Source: Schizochytrium sp. TIO01 (lineage: Eukaryota > Sar > Bigyra > Thraustochytrida > Thraustochytriidae). From it: a stretch of DNA of 64,000 nt. The translations under genes and the position numbers were made by a program. The notes below the pieces were generated by a model. That model saw only the letters and a program-made list of their open reading frames with translations. It searched no databases and was not told where the DNA came from. Below are positions 49,726-62,581 of the stretch, piece after piece. Within the stretch, counting starts at the first letter, position 1. Every line of letters begins with the position of its first letter. The stretch spans positions 1,443,501-1,507,500 of the forward strand of contig SMSO01000034.1 in the NCBI GenBank assembly GCA_004764695.1, written 5' to 3'.

Positions 49726-50220
49726 TCAAAAGTAGGTGGATGCCCTCCTGCTGAAAGAGCTTCGCCTGCGGTTAGCACACTCTACCTCCTTGCCGTCGAG
49801 AGTGAGCCCGAGGCGCTTTGCAGATTTGCGAGTAAGCGAACGACGCTCAGCTGCTGTGAGGTTGGTAGAACGGCCCTTTGAAGAGGAAGACTTGTTAGAC
49901 GGGAGATCGCGAGCAATGTCATCCTGTTCGTCAAAGTCATCGTCCGTCTCAACATGCTCGTGCTCAACATCCTCTAGACCAGTCTCGCTTTCGCGCGGGC
50001 TGTTGGAGCGCTTGCTTGAGGAGAAGATTGAAAAGGAGCGAGCACTCTTGAGCTTACTTAGATAGCTACCTGATGAAGGTCTCGACCAGCTGCTTCCACT
50101 GCTGCGGTTTGAGGAGGGCTCCTCATGAAGAGTGGCGTCCTCGTACATGGCAAATCCAGACGGTGCAGCAGTCTGTACTGCGAGGCTCGAGCCGCTAGAC
50201 CACTTGGCTTGCGTCTTCAT
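49726..50220 (-). CDS. Ser-rich basic protein of unknown function
   Basis: 164 residues from a clear ATG. The first 75 residues are Ser-rich ('SSNRSSGSSWSRPSSGSY'). Then comes an acidic block with repeated Glu, Asp and Val (about 80-105). The C-terminal part ('TAAERRSLTRKSAKRLGLTLDGKEVECANRRRSS') is basic and looks the most conserved. Several R-x-x-S type sites could be phosphorylated. No domain was recognised, and most of the protein is predicted disordered. Coding is supported by length, ATG and regular composition only. Confidence 0.5.
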   Translation of the reverse strand: MKTQAKWSSGSSLAVQTAAPSGFAMYEDATLHEEPSSNRSSGSSWSRPSSGSYLSKLKSARSFSIFSSSKRSNSPRESETGLEDVEHEHVETDDDFDEQDDIARDLPSNKSSSSKGRSTNLTAAERRSLTRKSAKRLGLTLDGKEVECANRRRSSFSRRASTYF

Positions 50221-50991
50221 TTTCCTTTTCCGACTACGTTTCCCTCACTCCAGCTGCTCCACGAAATTTGGATTTGTAGTACCTCAAAGTTAATATATGC
50301 GTAATGCGGGAATGTTCAAGCTGTCGCCGAGGAAATGAAGACTTCCTTCCTCCGGTGCACGTGAAATCTCAAGCTAAGTTAAAACCAGACAGTAGAAACG
50401 GTGCACGTGCCGCTGTAGTCTACTAGGGCTTGCGGTCGGCGCTTGTTGTGACCCGGAACTGTGTCGCTCTGATAGCGGCAGCAGCAGAAGCACTAGCGTT
50501 TCTGGGCTGGGCCTTGAGCAGCTGGGATGTTGCGATTCTGCTTTCGTGCAGCGGGCTCGTGCCACCGCGGATCGATTGATGATTGCTCAAGTGAGCAATA
50601 CTGGGATGTCTTGTGTGAGAAATTGTAAAAGACAGACAGAAAAATAGTTGAAAAGAAACCTTGCTACGGCTTACTAACATCTCACTAATCACTCACACCC
50701 TGGCTGGCACTTTTTTGGTAATTTCAATTGAGAGATAACATTAATAAACAATTTTTCACTTTTAAAAACAAACTTTTTTTAAATCATTGAAAGAGAGTCT
50801 TTTATTAAATTTTGTTTTGGTTATGATTGTGATTCTTTACCATCCTCCTCCTGCACCAAGAGAACGTTAAGCTGCCAATCAGCAAATAGAGATAATCTTC
50901 TCACTTCGTCGTTGCTTCTTCTCAGGCACTTCTGAAGTCCTTCTTCGCCGGTCTCGCTCTTTTTCATAGTGGGCCCATAGCAGCTACTCTT

Positions 50992-51008
50992 AAGAGGGTC
51001 ACCCTCTT
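50992..51008. repeat. perfect 17-bp inverted repeat
   Basis: AAGAGGGT-C-ACCCTCTT, a perfect 8-bp inverted repeat around one base. It could bind a dimeric protein or be chance. Confidence 0.7.
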
Positions 51009-51511
51009 GAACTCAGAAACAGCGAGCTCCTCGCACTATTTAATTATTATTAGTAGTATTAGAATTAGTATTATTTGCAAAGCAGGAAGGTACTTCCCTA
51101 ACCTAATAGTACTCCCTAGTTGAGGGTATAATAGAGAATTTCTTTCCACAATGTGTTGAAAGGACTACTACATAAAGCGACGTACCATCATGTCTTCATC
51201 AGTGTCGCCTTGAGAAGAGATTTATCCTCCCGTGGTATGTAGACACACAGTAGCACCCATCACCTTGCATGCAAGCTGTCGTTCCCTGAAGAATTAAGCT
51301 CAACCAACTATCATGATTCTGATATGCTAAGAATGTCTTCTGTTGAAGGTAGAACCGGAACCCACTAACTAAGGAGGTATCTGCTTTAGTTGTAATTTAA
51401 AACTTTTATTTTTTTAATTAGTTGAGAAAATATTCTCTACTACTGGCGACCACCTAAGACAAAGTGGCCCCCAAAATCTTGCGATGTAGAAGGTAAAACC
51501 TTTCGGGAAAG

Positions 51512-51566
51512 GCCCAATGCCCTCGCTCACGCTCTGATAAGAAGGGCCTCTCAATGGGCATTGGGC
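51512..51566. repeat. hairpin-forming inverted repeat
   Basis: GCCCAATGCCC at 51512-51522 is perfectly complementary to GGGCATTGGGC at 51556-51566, with 33 bases between. A stem of 11 pairs is expected if transcribed. Confidence 0.6.
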
Positions 51567-52054
51567 TCCTCGCTCTCATCCTCCATGGTGTGGACTCTCC
51601 TTTCTTCAAGCTGATTGCTTAGACCTTTGGCTTGCGAGTGAAGATTTCAGCCTCTGCACTTTCAGAGAGAATTAATGTCTGAATGAAAACAGTTTTATTT
51701 TATGTTTTTATTAAGTTAGCTAGTATCTACTTACCTACCTACTTACCTGGTCTACGAAATATACGATTAAAACTTTTTTGTATGCATTTTGCCTCTTTTT
51801 CTTTTCCTTTAAAAAAAGAAAAAGGAAAAAAAAAAAGAAGAAAAAAGCAATTGGAGATGAGAACGACTACTTCAAGAAGATGACTGACGATTCCGCCTTC
51901 TAGGAGTATATCACACTGCAAGTCTTGGTTCTCACTCTGGGATCCCGGCGGCCGATCTCATTCATTTCGAGCACGTCACCACAAATAAAAAGACCTAGGC
52001 ACTTTTTTTCCCGATACAGATTCCATAGGAATTACTTTGATCCTGTATGATTCT

Positions 52055-52082
52055 TTTATTATTATTATTATTATTATTATTT
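52055..52082. repeat. (TTA)n microsatellite
   Basis: About nine TTA units. Confidence 0.9.
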
Positions 52083-53548
52083 AAAGAATTATAAATTGAG
52101 AGTCCGTACTACGTTCCTGCATCAGTTTACGTGGCACGCGTCTCCCTTGCAGGCGTGTGTATATGTGCCGCGACAGCTTCTGTAGCCTCAATTTCCGCAA
52201 GTGAGTCCGAGACGTTGAGTCCCATGGCTGCTCGCATGGTTCTTGCAACTTGGATGATGGTCGATTGCTAGCACGTGCCGATTATCTGCTCGCAAGAGAT
52301 CTCCATTCCCAGACCATCGAAATGATCATCAATAAATAGCGACACCGATCGATTGCACAAATGTCCACCGTGGCGAGAAGATTTCAATCGGATAATGGGT
52401 CCTACCTACCTATGTGTCCATCTACTAGCTAGGACGAGAGGAAATGAATATGCAGAGACTATGATAACCGGTATCGAGGCGAGATTTTCATCACCTTGCG
52501 GCACCTTGAGGTAATTCTTGTCGTGGGATAAATAGGTACGTACCTGCCTAGTAGCTTAAGTCAGTAGCACAACCATGCCTAAGGAGCCCAATTCAACTGC
52601 ACTCTACGAAGTTTGTACCCTGATTTCCTAGAGAGCAGCAATCTTGACAACGACTGCCTGTCAAAATATTTTAGTTTTATTCTACCGTCATATTTGTACA
52701 TATTTAATTAAAATAATAATAGTAATAATACTAATGGTGACTATTTTTATTTTTTTTAACAATAAAGATTAAAAAACAGATTAGAAAAAGATCATAGTCA
52801 TCTCATTTGAAATAGAATAAAAAGTGTAATCTGTGTGCCTACGAGCTGATGATTATTGCACACGTCTGGTAGACCCCCATCACGAGTGAATCTAAAGCTT
52901 AGCGGCAGGAGCCACGGCAAGAATCTGAGAGATAGCGTGCGCATGAATGAGTAAATTCAAGAGGCATGAATGGGAATCGTGAGCAGGAAAGGAATTGCGA
53001 GCAAAACTTCGCATCATACGAAAAGATATAGCAAATCCACTCTTTAAGTCAATTTTGAAACCTATTAGAATGAGAAGAGATGCTTCCAAAAGCTTCGGCC
53101 TTCCCCCCTTTGTCGCGCTTCCTACACGAGTTCAATGCGCGTGCACCGAAAGCAGGAAGAACCCTTCATGAAACAAATGAAGAATCATCATCAACATCAT
53201 CATCATCAGAATCGCAATCATCCTAAAAATCCCATTGGGATAGTTAGTAGGTAGCGCTCTACATACTTACGTACGCCCTCAACATTTTGATGATAGTTTT
53301 GTGATGATCTGCAAAAGAGATTATGAGAACCGCACATAAATGGTGCCAGCAGCATGGTATATAAAAGGGAACTTAAAGAATGAAATTTTTGCCATTTAAT
53401 TATCAAGTGGGTATATTATTTGAAGCTTGAATAGAAAGTTGTTCGTTCTTCGAATACCTTTCAAAGTAGCTAGTGCTTGCGTTGCTTATTCTACATATAC
53501 ATACCTACAACCTGAGGCAAAGAGTTCTGACGCATGGTTTTGAGCCCG

Positions 53549-53699
53549 ACGCACTCCCACTACTCAGAGGTAATAAGTTTTGATCTCTTAGTTTGTTAAA
53601 CCGCGGCTCATTTGAGCTCGAAGCTCGCCTTCAACATATGGTCAAGAACATTACGCACTCTCACTACTCAGAGGTAATAAGTTGAAATCTCTTAGCTTG
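53549..53699. repeat. 47-bp direct repeat, two copies 104 bp apart
   Basis: Copy 1 at 53549-53595 and copy 2 at 53653-53699 differ at only a few positions; both contain ACTACTCAGAGGTAATAAGT. The 57 bases between are unrelated. Confidence 0.85.
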
Positions 53700-56600
53700 G
53701 GTAAAAACCCAAGCCCTATCAATCATTCCTTACTCGAACAGTAAGCGGCAAGCGTGTGCAATCATTCTTGATTAAAACGATCAGTATTCTCCCCTCCCCC
53801 TCCCCCTCCTCCTAATTCCGGTGTGTAAATTATTGCGATCTCAAAAGGCTAGGGAGGTACCTTTATACTTTACTACGACGCCTCAAGACATGTAGACACA
53901 TGTACACAGGAGGTGGTCCAAGGGCTGCTTGGGCGCGTGGTCAGATCTTGATTCTTGGTGATGCGGCATGAACAAGGATACTAGGATCATATTCTAGTTT
54001 TAATGCCCCGCCCCTTCCGCTATCAGGGGTTAAAGTAAGACCAAGATACGGGGTTTCGCAGCACACGCGTGGCACGAAAAGGGTATACACTCAAATCCTC
54101 GCGCATGCATGCCAAGTCATGAACCTGAAGAAAAGCAATTACATAATCATGGTGAAGGGAAAACCCGGCCCCGCTCGCACACTCTGCTCCTGCTTCCTTG
54201 AACTACTCGCTTTTATTGAGCCTAGTTTAGAAATTCAACAGCCTTCTACGGTAATTTATTTTCTACAAGATTGATGTTATGATGACCAGATGCATCTTTA
54301 TTCCTTCAACCTGAAGGTGATTGGCCATAACGAATCGAAGGTGAAGTGACAGACTCTTCTTGCCTTTGCTTGTTGCCAGGAAAAGGAGCAACTTCATGAA
54401 ATGGCACGAAACATACCTGATCTTTCAAACACGATAAACAAGATTTACTAAAACGGCCAAAGTTTTACTATTTTGATTTGTTCAGGCAGACCACCACAAT
54501 TATCGCGACGCACATTCGATTTACGAAAATGTAGGTTTTGCCAAAGCCACTAACAAAGGCTGTATCAGTGTGAACCTTAGCTACCCGCGGCTTGTTTGAT
54601 TTTCTTCATCCACTGGTGTGAAAACAACTCAATTGCCTAAGACTCCAATCATGATAACTAAGGGCCCGAAGGTTGCTGCTGAAGACGAATTGCTTGAAGG
54701 CCCGCATGAATTAATTTGACAGCTCGCAGCTATCGTTTGCAACTCAATATCTCACTACTTTACAAAGCAGAACCTGGTCATGTACATTCTTATCTCTTTC
54801 GAGTACTGATAGGTTACTATTAAGTAAGAAGTCAGCAGCTATTCTCAGTTCGCAATACGAGATAAGCAGGCTTTCTTAAAAGTAGTTCAGAGGAGTCATG
54901 TCTGAATACAGTGAGTCTAAGTCTTAGTTTATTGTTTAAAAAAAAAAAGGAATCGCGGTAAGGGCGAAACTGCAGCACAGATTAGTTGCAGCCGTCGAGC
55001 CATCCAAAATACCTTCATATCGACTTATCAGTCCTTTGCCATCTTCTCTGCAGAAGAGGTGACCCCCCTTGAAGACTCTCAAGTCTACAGCATATTTAGC
55101 GTGCCAGGTTGTTTTCAAGGTGACCCCTAACCTTTTCATAAAGAAGAGAAGGACAAATCAGCTCAACTGATCCTAAACATTACTAGTAGGTACACTACGT
55201 ACGATTTATTCCACCACGTTTGTGGCAAAACTCTGTTGGCATCATCGGACTCGACATATGAACAAATGATAAAACTTTAAGTATTTCTTTAAATTTGTTA
55301 AGATTTAACAATTATAAATGTAGGAAGGCCGTCAGCAACAGTCGTAACTGATTTGATATTACCCTTGCCAGCCAACGAGCTTTTTTTCAAAAGCTGTCAC
55401 AGCTCATGACGAATTGACGATAATTGCTTTGGTTGTTGAAGAAAGTTTTACAAAAGAAAAGATCTACTACATGTTCTACATAAAGGTTTCACTTCATTTC
55501 ATTTTTTTACTCTTTTTTTATTAAATCAACTAAACTATAAAAGAATGTTTGAAAAGTCCCATGGCTTTTAGTATGGTAGGTAGTAGTAGCACTGAAAATA
55601 GAATCCAAACGTTCAGAAAGCCCTTCTCCACGTGCAGGGAATGGCTTTTGATTACCACTGAGCTTAGAATAAATAAATTAAGGGGTGCAGGTTATAAGTA
55701 ATCGGAGTTGTGCAAGGTGTGTGATTTGTGATGATGTCCTCTGAAGTTTCTAAGTCTGCGCTGGAGAATCAGCGGACTTGATATTCAATGTGTCCGAGGA
55801 GGAACTCGAACAGCAAGAGTCAGCTAATGACCTCACAGCGACATGAAACGTGATTGCTTGGTAAGGCGAAAATGACGAAATTGAAACACCGTTGGATATT
55901 TGCTTACTTCCCGCCGGGGAGAGGAAATCTCACGCCCACAGCTAGCACACCCAGTCCACCTTGAGAGCTAAGACTGTTAAAACCATGATCGCGTCGTGAA
56001 AACTTAAAACCTGGAAACAAACGCTTCAGTCTTGCGAAAGCTCACCCTGGACTTGTTTGCGCACGTTCAAGCTTGTCAACCTACATGCTGCAATGATACA
56101 GTGAATGCTGGATTGTAGAGTGACCAGCCAATGATATGAATTTACATATTTAATTTTTAAATTAATAAAACTTTAATTTTAACATATCTAAAGTAGTATT
56201 TAGATATATTTGATATACATACATATTATAAAAAGAGTTTTCGAAAGAATTTATTTTACATCATGGATGTTAAGGTCTAAGTTTTTCTGGAGAGATACCC
56301 TCAAGACAAGAACTGGAGGGGCATTAACTTTGTGTGCCTGATAATATTTGATGTGTGCCACCGTTTAAACTCTGTTTTGTCTGCCAGGCAGAATAAGTAC
56401 GAGGTGTTATTTTGTATAACGACTTTTTTCTTCTTCATTCCAATTTATTGTTAATTGTTTTGTTTTTTAATACTTCATAAGAACTTGGACCTGCAACACT
56501 CAAAAGTGAAAGAATCCATTTTTGTAGTGTCTGTCTTTTTTCTTTCCTATTTTTTAAAGTTAGCTTATTATCTCCTCTCTTTAACTTTTCTCTTGTTGGA

Positions 56601-59600
56601 AGGATTAGGAAGGCTCTGTGAATCTCTGAGTCCCTTACTGGTAAAAAGAAATTGAGAGCTCATTCGTAAGTTCCGAAGACATCCCATGTGAAGAAGGAGT
56701 GAGTCCCTTCAAATTGGCGTGTGGCCCAAATCCTCCGTGCCCGTTGCCCACTGCCAATCGTAATCCAAGGTGGGTAAGGCATGATTGGTAGCCGTGGAAT
56801 TGCCGTCATGCTCCATCATTGCTCATCGTGATTCTAAAGTAATTAGGTTCTTCAACTTGAAGTTGACACTCGTAAAGCTGCTGAAGTATTATAATAGAGT
56901 ATAATAGTTTCTGAGATGCATTGCAGATTTAATGCCCAGTGAGTAAGTCGGGCGACGGGAACAAAGCATGGTACCGCTCGATAGAACTGCGCAAACGCCT
57001 TTATATGGCTATCCGCAAGCCTATTCCAGCTGGAAACTTTATGAATGGAAATGAATGTGAAGTGTTCTGCGATGGCCTGAGCACTGCAACTAGTAGTCTA
57101 GAATCCACTACCGACCTCTAGATAATTTACAACGTCATCGTTTTGCATACTTCAGAACTGTACCTACTACCAACCTCCCTTGTAGAAGCAGTGGGTAGGT
57201 GGTACCCAGTAGAACATGAGAATGAGAGAATGTAGCCACATACTATCTCCCACCATCGTCCCCCGCTCAACACCAGAATCAACCTTTAACGCAGGATTGG
57301 CAATTGCAACCAGCCAAAAGTCGACCGTCACTACCCGGAAATTGAGGTTGAGAAACTGCAGTGAGTGGTCTAAGGAACTCAGGATATACCACGCTTACTT
57401 TCCAGGATCTGCCGGGGATAAGTAAAAGGAGGTGATGTTGCAAAAACTGTCTCGTATAGGCAACTTGAGCTCAATAAGTGAGACTTTTCTTTTCGTTTGT
57501 TGATGCTACCCTTGCAGGTAGATGGAGGTAGTAGAACTGTGCAACGCAGGCTGTAGCGTTCTGTGACCTGAATTGCTTGCGAATGGTTGGAGAAGAACCT
57601 GATTTCTTATTGTCAAATTACAAACTACAAATGCAACTTGATGCAACATTGTCGTGACCATGTTTAAACTAGTTCTACCTTATAGCGATTTGTCCTTTCC
57701 ACTTCTTCTACTAAATATTTAAGTGTAGTAGTACCATGTTTACTTTTGTGGATAGGTTGGCGCACGAGGGAGTCGTATTTGGCGTATTATGTGTATAAAA
57801 CGCTCCTTGCAAAGTTCTCTACGGTTCTTAATCTTAACGAGATACTTGTTAAGTAATCTTGAGATCGCAGATGCCTTTAGATTATATCGGAGGGATAGTA
57901 ATTTAAGGATATCAATAGCTGATAATCCACATTTCATTTGAAAATGTGAAATATCTTCTTCGCCATTCATTCAAATATATACCTTACCTACCTACCTACG
58001 TAGGGACCATCACTTCACAAAAATAAAGATTTACGTTTACAATGAGCCAACCCACTTGAACCAACAGAATCCTCAATATAGCAACACGACTAGTATTTCA
58101 GGTAGTGAGTATTATGAGAAGGTCTGCACCCTCTCGACGTGTGCGATATCTGGAAGCTTAGATTCGCCCACCCTGGCCAAGCTGCGCAGATGCTAGGAAG
58201 CCACTCGCAGGTATCCTATTTTCGGCAGGAAGCTTGTCCAATTAGAGCAATTGAAGTATAGCGTGTACCTTAATACTAGGTTGGAAATTACGCACGCAAT
58301 GCTTTTTATTAGACTTACATGACGGACCGAAAATCTCCCAATGCTGACCCGCAGCTCAAAGAACCCTTGTCTTGGGTCATTGCAGAAGATCCAATGAATG
58401 AGATTATTTCGCCAATGCAATTCTTCCCCTTGAAACCTTTTTTTAGATTGATCAAGCCTTATGGGCTTTGGAAAGCTTTGCAAGCCTGGCGATGATCTAG
58501 CTTGTCTTTTAACAGTTAACTGATCAGCTGACCAATAGCTTTAAATTTATTATACTGAACCATCGGCGTTTGCATATAACTCAACCTCGAGTAATTACCT
58601 CACGTCTCACTCGTGCAAGCCCAACAGATAGAGCTATATTTTGAATTATTAGAGAGCCTGATGATAAAATTTTTCTCTTGGCATTTTACTGAGCATGTTT
58701 ATCTCTTGTGACCTCAAATGAATAATTGAACTCATCAGAAATGGCTTGGATGGGTGGGCATGTCTCACATTTGCGAATCCCTGCCAGAGACTTCTTTAAC
58801 TAACTCCTGGTTTCCCTAAACACACAGAAAACTATACATAAACAGTATTCATAAAAATAGAGAGTGGAAATTATGGCATATCAGTTTTGGATACTGTTTA
58901 AATGATTTGGGCTTAAACCAGTTCATTCACCTTGACCAGATGGCAGCTTAAGCGTTGAGACACATACAGCAAAATTTAGAGCTTGGTATAGTACTACTAC
59001 GTTGCTCAAAAGACATTCTAAGTCATTGTATCTATAATATAGACGCCATGGATATTTTCTACTTTCTAGCTGCTCATTCAGATATCTTTGTTTCTCAATA
59101 CAAACGTTGAAAGTTTTCCTATTTGCTCGACATCCGTTTATTCCAGATCATGACCCGCCATTCTCTAATTCAGAGGAGTTCTGATGTGACTCACATAATC
59201 TCAGAATCGAACTTAACAATCTGCCCAGCAGAGGCATCTCTGAGAAACTGCTATTTGCTGTCGGAATTCTAAATCTTATTAATCAACTCCAAAGATGTCT
59301 GCGCAAAATGTATAACAAATCACAATTTGCTCCATCAAGGTACATTGAGAAACGTGTGGCGTCGACCCACCTCGAAATATTCGATCTAAGGACAAATGTT
59401 TACCCACCATTGCAAGGAACAGAATGGTTAATATATAAAGCAGACAATTCCCTAAGACATGAGTTAAACAGTGCAATATCTGCTAAACCCTCGCATCCCG
59501 AAAAGGGCAGATTCTTTGCTCATTCATGCACAGAGGAGACAAACATAATTTATTCAAATATAAATGTCCGTCTCATTCCAATTTTCGCCCCTCTTCATCC

Positions 59601-60961
59601 AACTTTATTAAGCTTGAAGGCGGAGGACGGTTCTTCAAGAATTACGTCTATATTGCATTCCTACAACCTGATACCCCCGCTTCGTTTAAAATAAAACTGC
59701 ACCAGCAAACCTCCATGATGCTCATCTAAATTCTTCCATGGAGCAGGAAAAGGTACTCCGTTGTCATAAGCCGTTTGTCCAAACGCTCCTAGCTAGCAGC
59801 TTGAGCATGCGACCAAACTTCGCGATGGTTAATTTAGGACACTCATTCACAACAAGGAAATCTGCCGTACAGTAGTTTCGGAAGAACCTATATCTCTCAA
59901 TCACATAGCCAGCATCACCATACCCAGAATCGATTCTTGCCCCATGCCACGAGTTCCGAACCACGGCACCGATTCGCAAGAACGGTCCCCATCCCATACA
60001 ACAGCTCAATTCCATGAAATTACAGCAGTTTGAGCTTAGAACCTTCATTTAACAGCAACTTGTGCCCTTGACTCTGCCTTTACTCCATCATCTGCATTTA
60101 GGTTTGCAAGTCACCACCCAGCAACCGAAACCATACATACATGTTGAAAACCATCATTGACAGAGTCCTCGTTATCTTCAAGCACCTAGGGAAGAATAGT
60201 GAGATTGGCGAATCGTTTCTTTAATAGCCAGAGCATCGAAGAAACGCCTTCTAGATAGACCACTTTCGGAGGTATTTTAAACCACTTTCGGAACCGCCAG
60301 CGCGCGCCTCGAAGTCTTGAAATCTAAAGCAGACTCGATTCCAGGCGCGCGCGACTCAATATCAGGCACGCGAGGCGAAGCAGCGAGGGTCTTGGCCTTC
60401 AGGAAGCCAGCCGCCCAACGGCCAGATCCATAAATAGCTTCAGGCGGACGAAGTTCTTGTGCGTCCCGCGTTCATTAGCAAGCAAATATATTCATTCTTC
60501 TGCAGACCACTTCACAGCAGCTCCGCGGGTCCAGAGTCAGCAAAGCAACAACAGGGGAGAATAACAACCGGCTTGACCAGCTGAGTTGCAGGACTTGGTA
60601 GGGAATCCTCGAGCTTGAGAACAACGGAATTTTGGGAATTATCTAGACTCAAGAAAGCCGTCGTCAACCTCAATCGCAAACCGACTTTCGTAACCGAGAC
60701 AAGTCTTGCTGTAGTAGATTACGAACACACTCTTTCTGACAAAGAGAAAAAGGAGACTTAGGGCCGATTTCTTATTGAAACAGACGTCAAACGCTTTGGA
60801 AGCGCAAAAGACCATCTGCTTTCTTACGTACCTACCTCGTTATCCATTCACCTAACGAGCAAGCTAATCGAGTATTGCGCGCCGAGGGATTGGACAATCA
60901 ATATATTATACCTATATTGTGCGAGCGTCAGTTCAACTTTGCCCCTTTCTAAGAGAGAAAA

Positions 60962-61585
60962 ATGGTGCGTCTTGGCTTTGACGGCGAAATGTCTGTCATC
61001 ACTGACGGTGTTTATGTAGGGCGCTACCGGGCAGCGCGCGATATGGCTTTTCTCAAGAAGCATGGCATCACACACATTGTTAACTGCGCAGCGTCTTCAT
61101 GCGAATCAATGTATCCCGCAGAGTTTACGTACCTTAATCTACCTCTGAAAGATGAGCCTGCCTCTGAAGAGCAGCTTCACCTGCCCCTTACTCCGCTTGC
61201 TAGATTCATCCCCTCCGCATCCTTCTTTATTCAGGATTGTCTTGACAATGGTGGTCGTGTCATGGTCCACTGCCGCAAAGGCATCTCACGCTCAGTTTCC
61301 ATCGTAGCTGGCTACCTCATGTACGAGCGTGGTGCAAGCCTGGTCGAAGCACTCACGTTGGTGCGGAGGCGTCGTAAGGTAGCTGACCCAAATGTCTGGT
61401 TTGTGGAGGATCTGAAGCTGTACCAAATGAAGCTGGAACTCGATCGATTCAATCGTTTTCGTGCCGCTGCAAACATCACTCGTCCAATTGTAGACGTTGG
61501 TCATCGTAAGCATCCGCACATTGGTCCGCAGACCTCGAACAACACTGCCCCTGCAACAGCAGAATCCTGTGTTGGGACGGCCTAG
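60962..61585 (+). CDS. dual-specificity protein phosphatase
   Basis: 207 residues. The active-site loop is 'HCRKGISRS', fitting H-C-x5-R-S, with catalytic C104 and R110. The general acid is probably D64 in 'LPLKDEPA'. The N-terminal fold markers 'ITDGVYVGRYRAARD' and 'LKKHGITHIVNCAA' are typical of small DUSPs, as is 'GYLMYERGASLVEALTLVRRRR' after the loop. The last ~45 residues are low in structure. DUSPs remove phosphate from Tyr and Ser/Thr in MAP kinases or other substrates; no kinase-docking domain is present, so this is an atypical DUSP. The protein is small and probably cytosolic. The start is a clear ATG; a GC-rich segment lies about 600 bases upstream. Confidence 0.93.
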   Translation: MVRLGFDGEMSVITDGVYVGRYRAARDMAFLKKHGITHIVNCAASSCESMYPAEFTYLNLPLKDEPASEEQLHLPLTPLARFIPSASFFIQDCLDNGGRVMVHCRKGISRSVSIVAGYLMYERGASLVEALTLVRRRRKVADPNVWFVEDLKLYQMKLELDRFNRFRAAANITRPIVDVGHRKHPHIGPQTSNNTAPATAESCVGTA

Positions 61586-62581
61586 GTCAATTATACCGTG
61601 TCTTTAATGCTGCTTGATTACTACTGGGGTGTACATGATATGAAATTTATCTCTTCAGAAGTCTTTGCGGTTTTGGTTGTATTAGTTTCCTTACGGAGGA
61701 AATATTCCTTGACAAAACCACTGTGAAAATGATGATACAATTAAATTAATTCATCAATTAAACAAACAAAAACCCAGGCCGAGATTGGCAGCATCACAGC
61801 ACATATAGCTTGATTACCCAAGTTGATGCTGTAGATCGCACCGACGTAAAAAACAAGTGAAACTCGACAAATTCCCTTTGCCCCTAGGTTTATTTCTAAA
61901 ATTTCTTTAAGCACGCATCAGTATCAAAAGTGCTGAGCGGACTCCATCCATAATCTTAGCGTTGGAGAAAACCTATATATATATATATATATATATACAT
62001 GCTCTCCCCCCTCAAGACTCCTACAGCAGAAGTCCTAAATGCATGTACCTACCATCATTTTGGCATATGCTTACCCCAAAAGATAAATTGGAGATCACTA
62101 TTAATCATTGATTACCTAGTTGAACAAAAAAAAAACTACATGCAGGGATGCAAAGCATAGCTTCTGAATTTCTATAAATTATGCCAAAGCCTAGAGCTAT
62201 CAAGTTTTACCTTCTGCTTTGCCTGGTCTTGCAGGAAAACAATGCAACGTAGATCTATACTGACTAAACATATGACACATATACAGACACACTTTACTTT
62301 TTTAAAATCATTGCAATTTTTCATATGCTTGCTTTCGGGGTTTCATTATGTCTTGTTTATACAGCCATCTGTGTGAAATAGTTGAATAAGTCATAACCAT
62401 ATGCCATATATCGGTTCGTTCAATACGGGTACTTAGATGTTTTAATAGTCATCTACGACTATTTCTGCTCCTTATGTTGCAACTGCCGCAATAACTTTTT
62501 ATTGAAAGAGACAAAGAAACAGATTCGAAGTACAAGGCAGCAAGCTTTCGTTGAACGTCTGCAGCATTGCAGCTTGGGGCT
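61586..62581. other. intergenic, no gene recognised
   Basis: About 1 kb, AT-rich, with an (AT)n run at 61973-61997. An upstream exon of the following gene is possible but not seen. Confidence 0.5.
61973..61997. repeat. (AT)n microsatellite
   Basis: About twelve AT units. Confidence 0.9.

Larger units (their letters stand above)
50221..60961. other. 10-kb gene-poor region
   Basis: No recognisable gene over 10.7 kb. AT-rich, with simple repeats: TTA run (52055-52082), TAGG/CCTA tetramers, a perfect 17-bp palindrome at 50992-51008, a possible hairpin at 51512-51566, and a 47-bp direct repeat at 53549/53653. Short ATG frames at 57740-57970 (-), 59308-59694 (+) and 59764-60048 (-) have no recognised domain. 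GC-richer sequence at about 60290-60430 contains CGCG runs and a duplicated CCACTTTCGGA word, and lies upstream of the phosphatase gene. Confidence 0.55.

Noticed and set aside
53549-53699. CRISPR-like array
   Set aside because: Only two copies in a nuclear genome, with repeat and spacing unlike CRISPR.
59308-59694. 128-codon ATG frame in the gene desert
   Set aside because: No domain and no family could be named; kept only as a lead.
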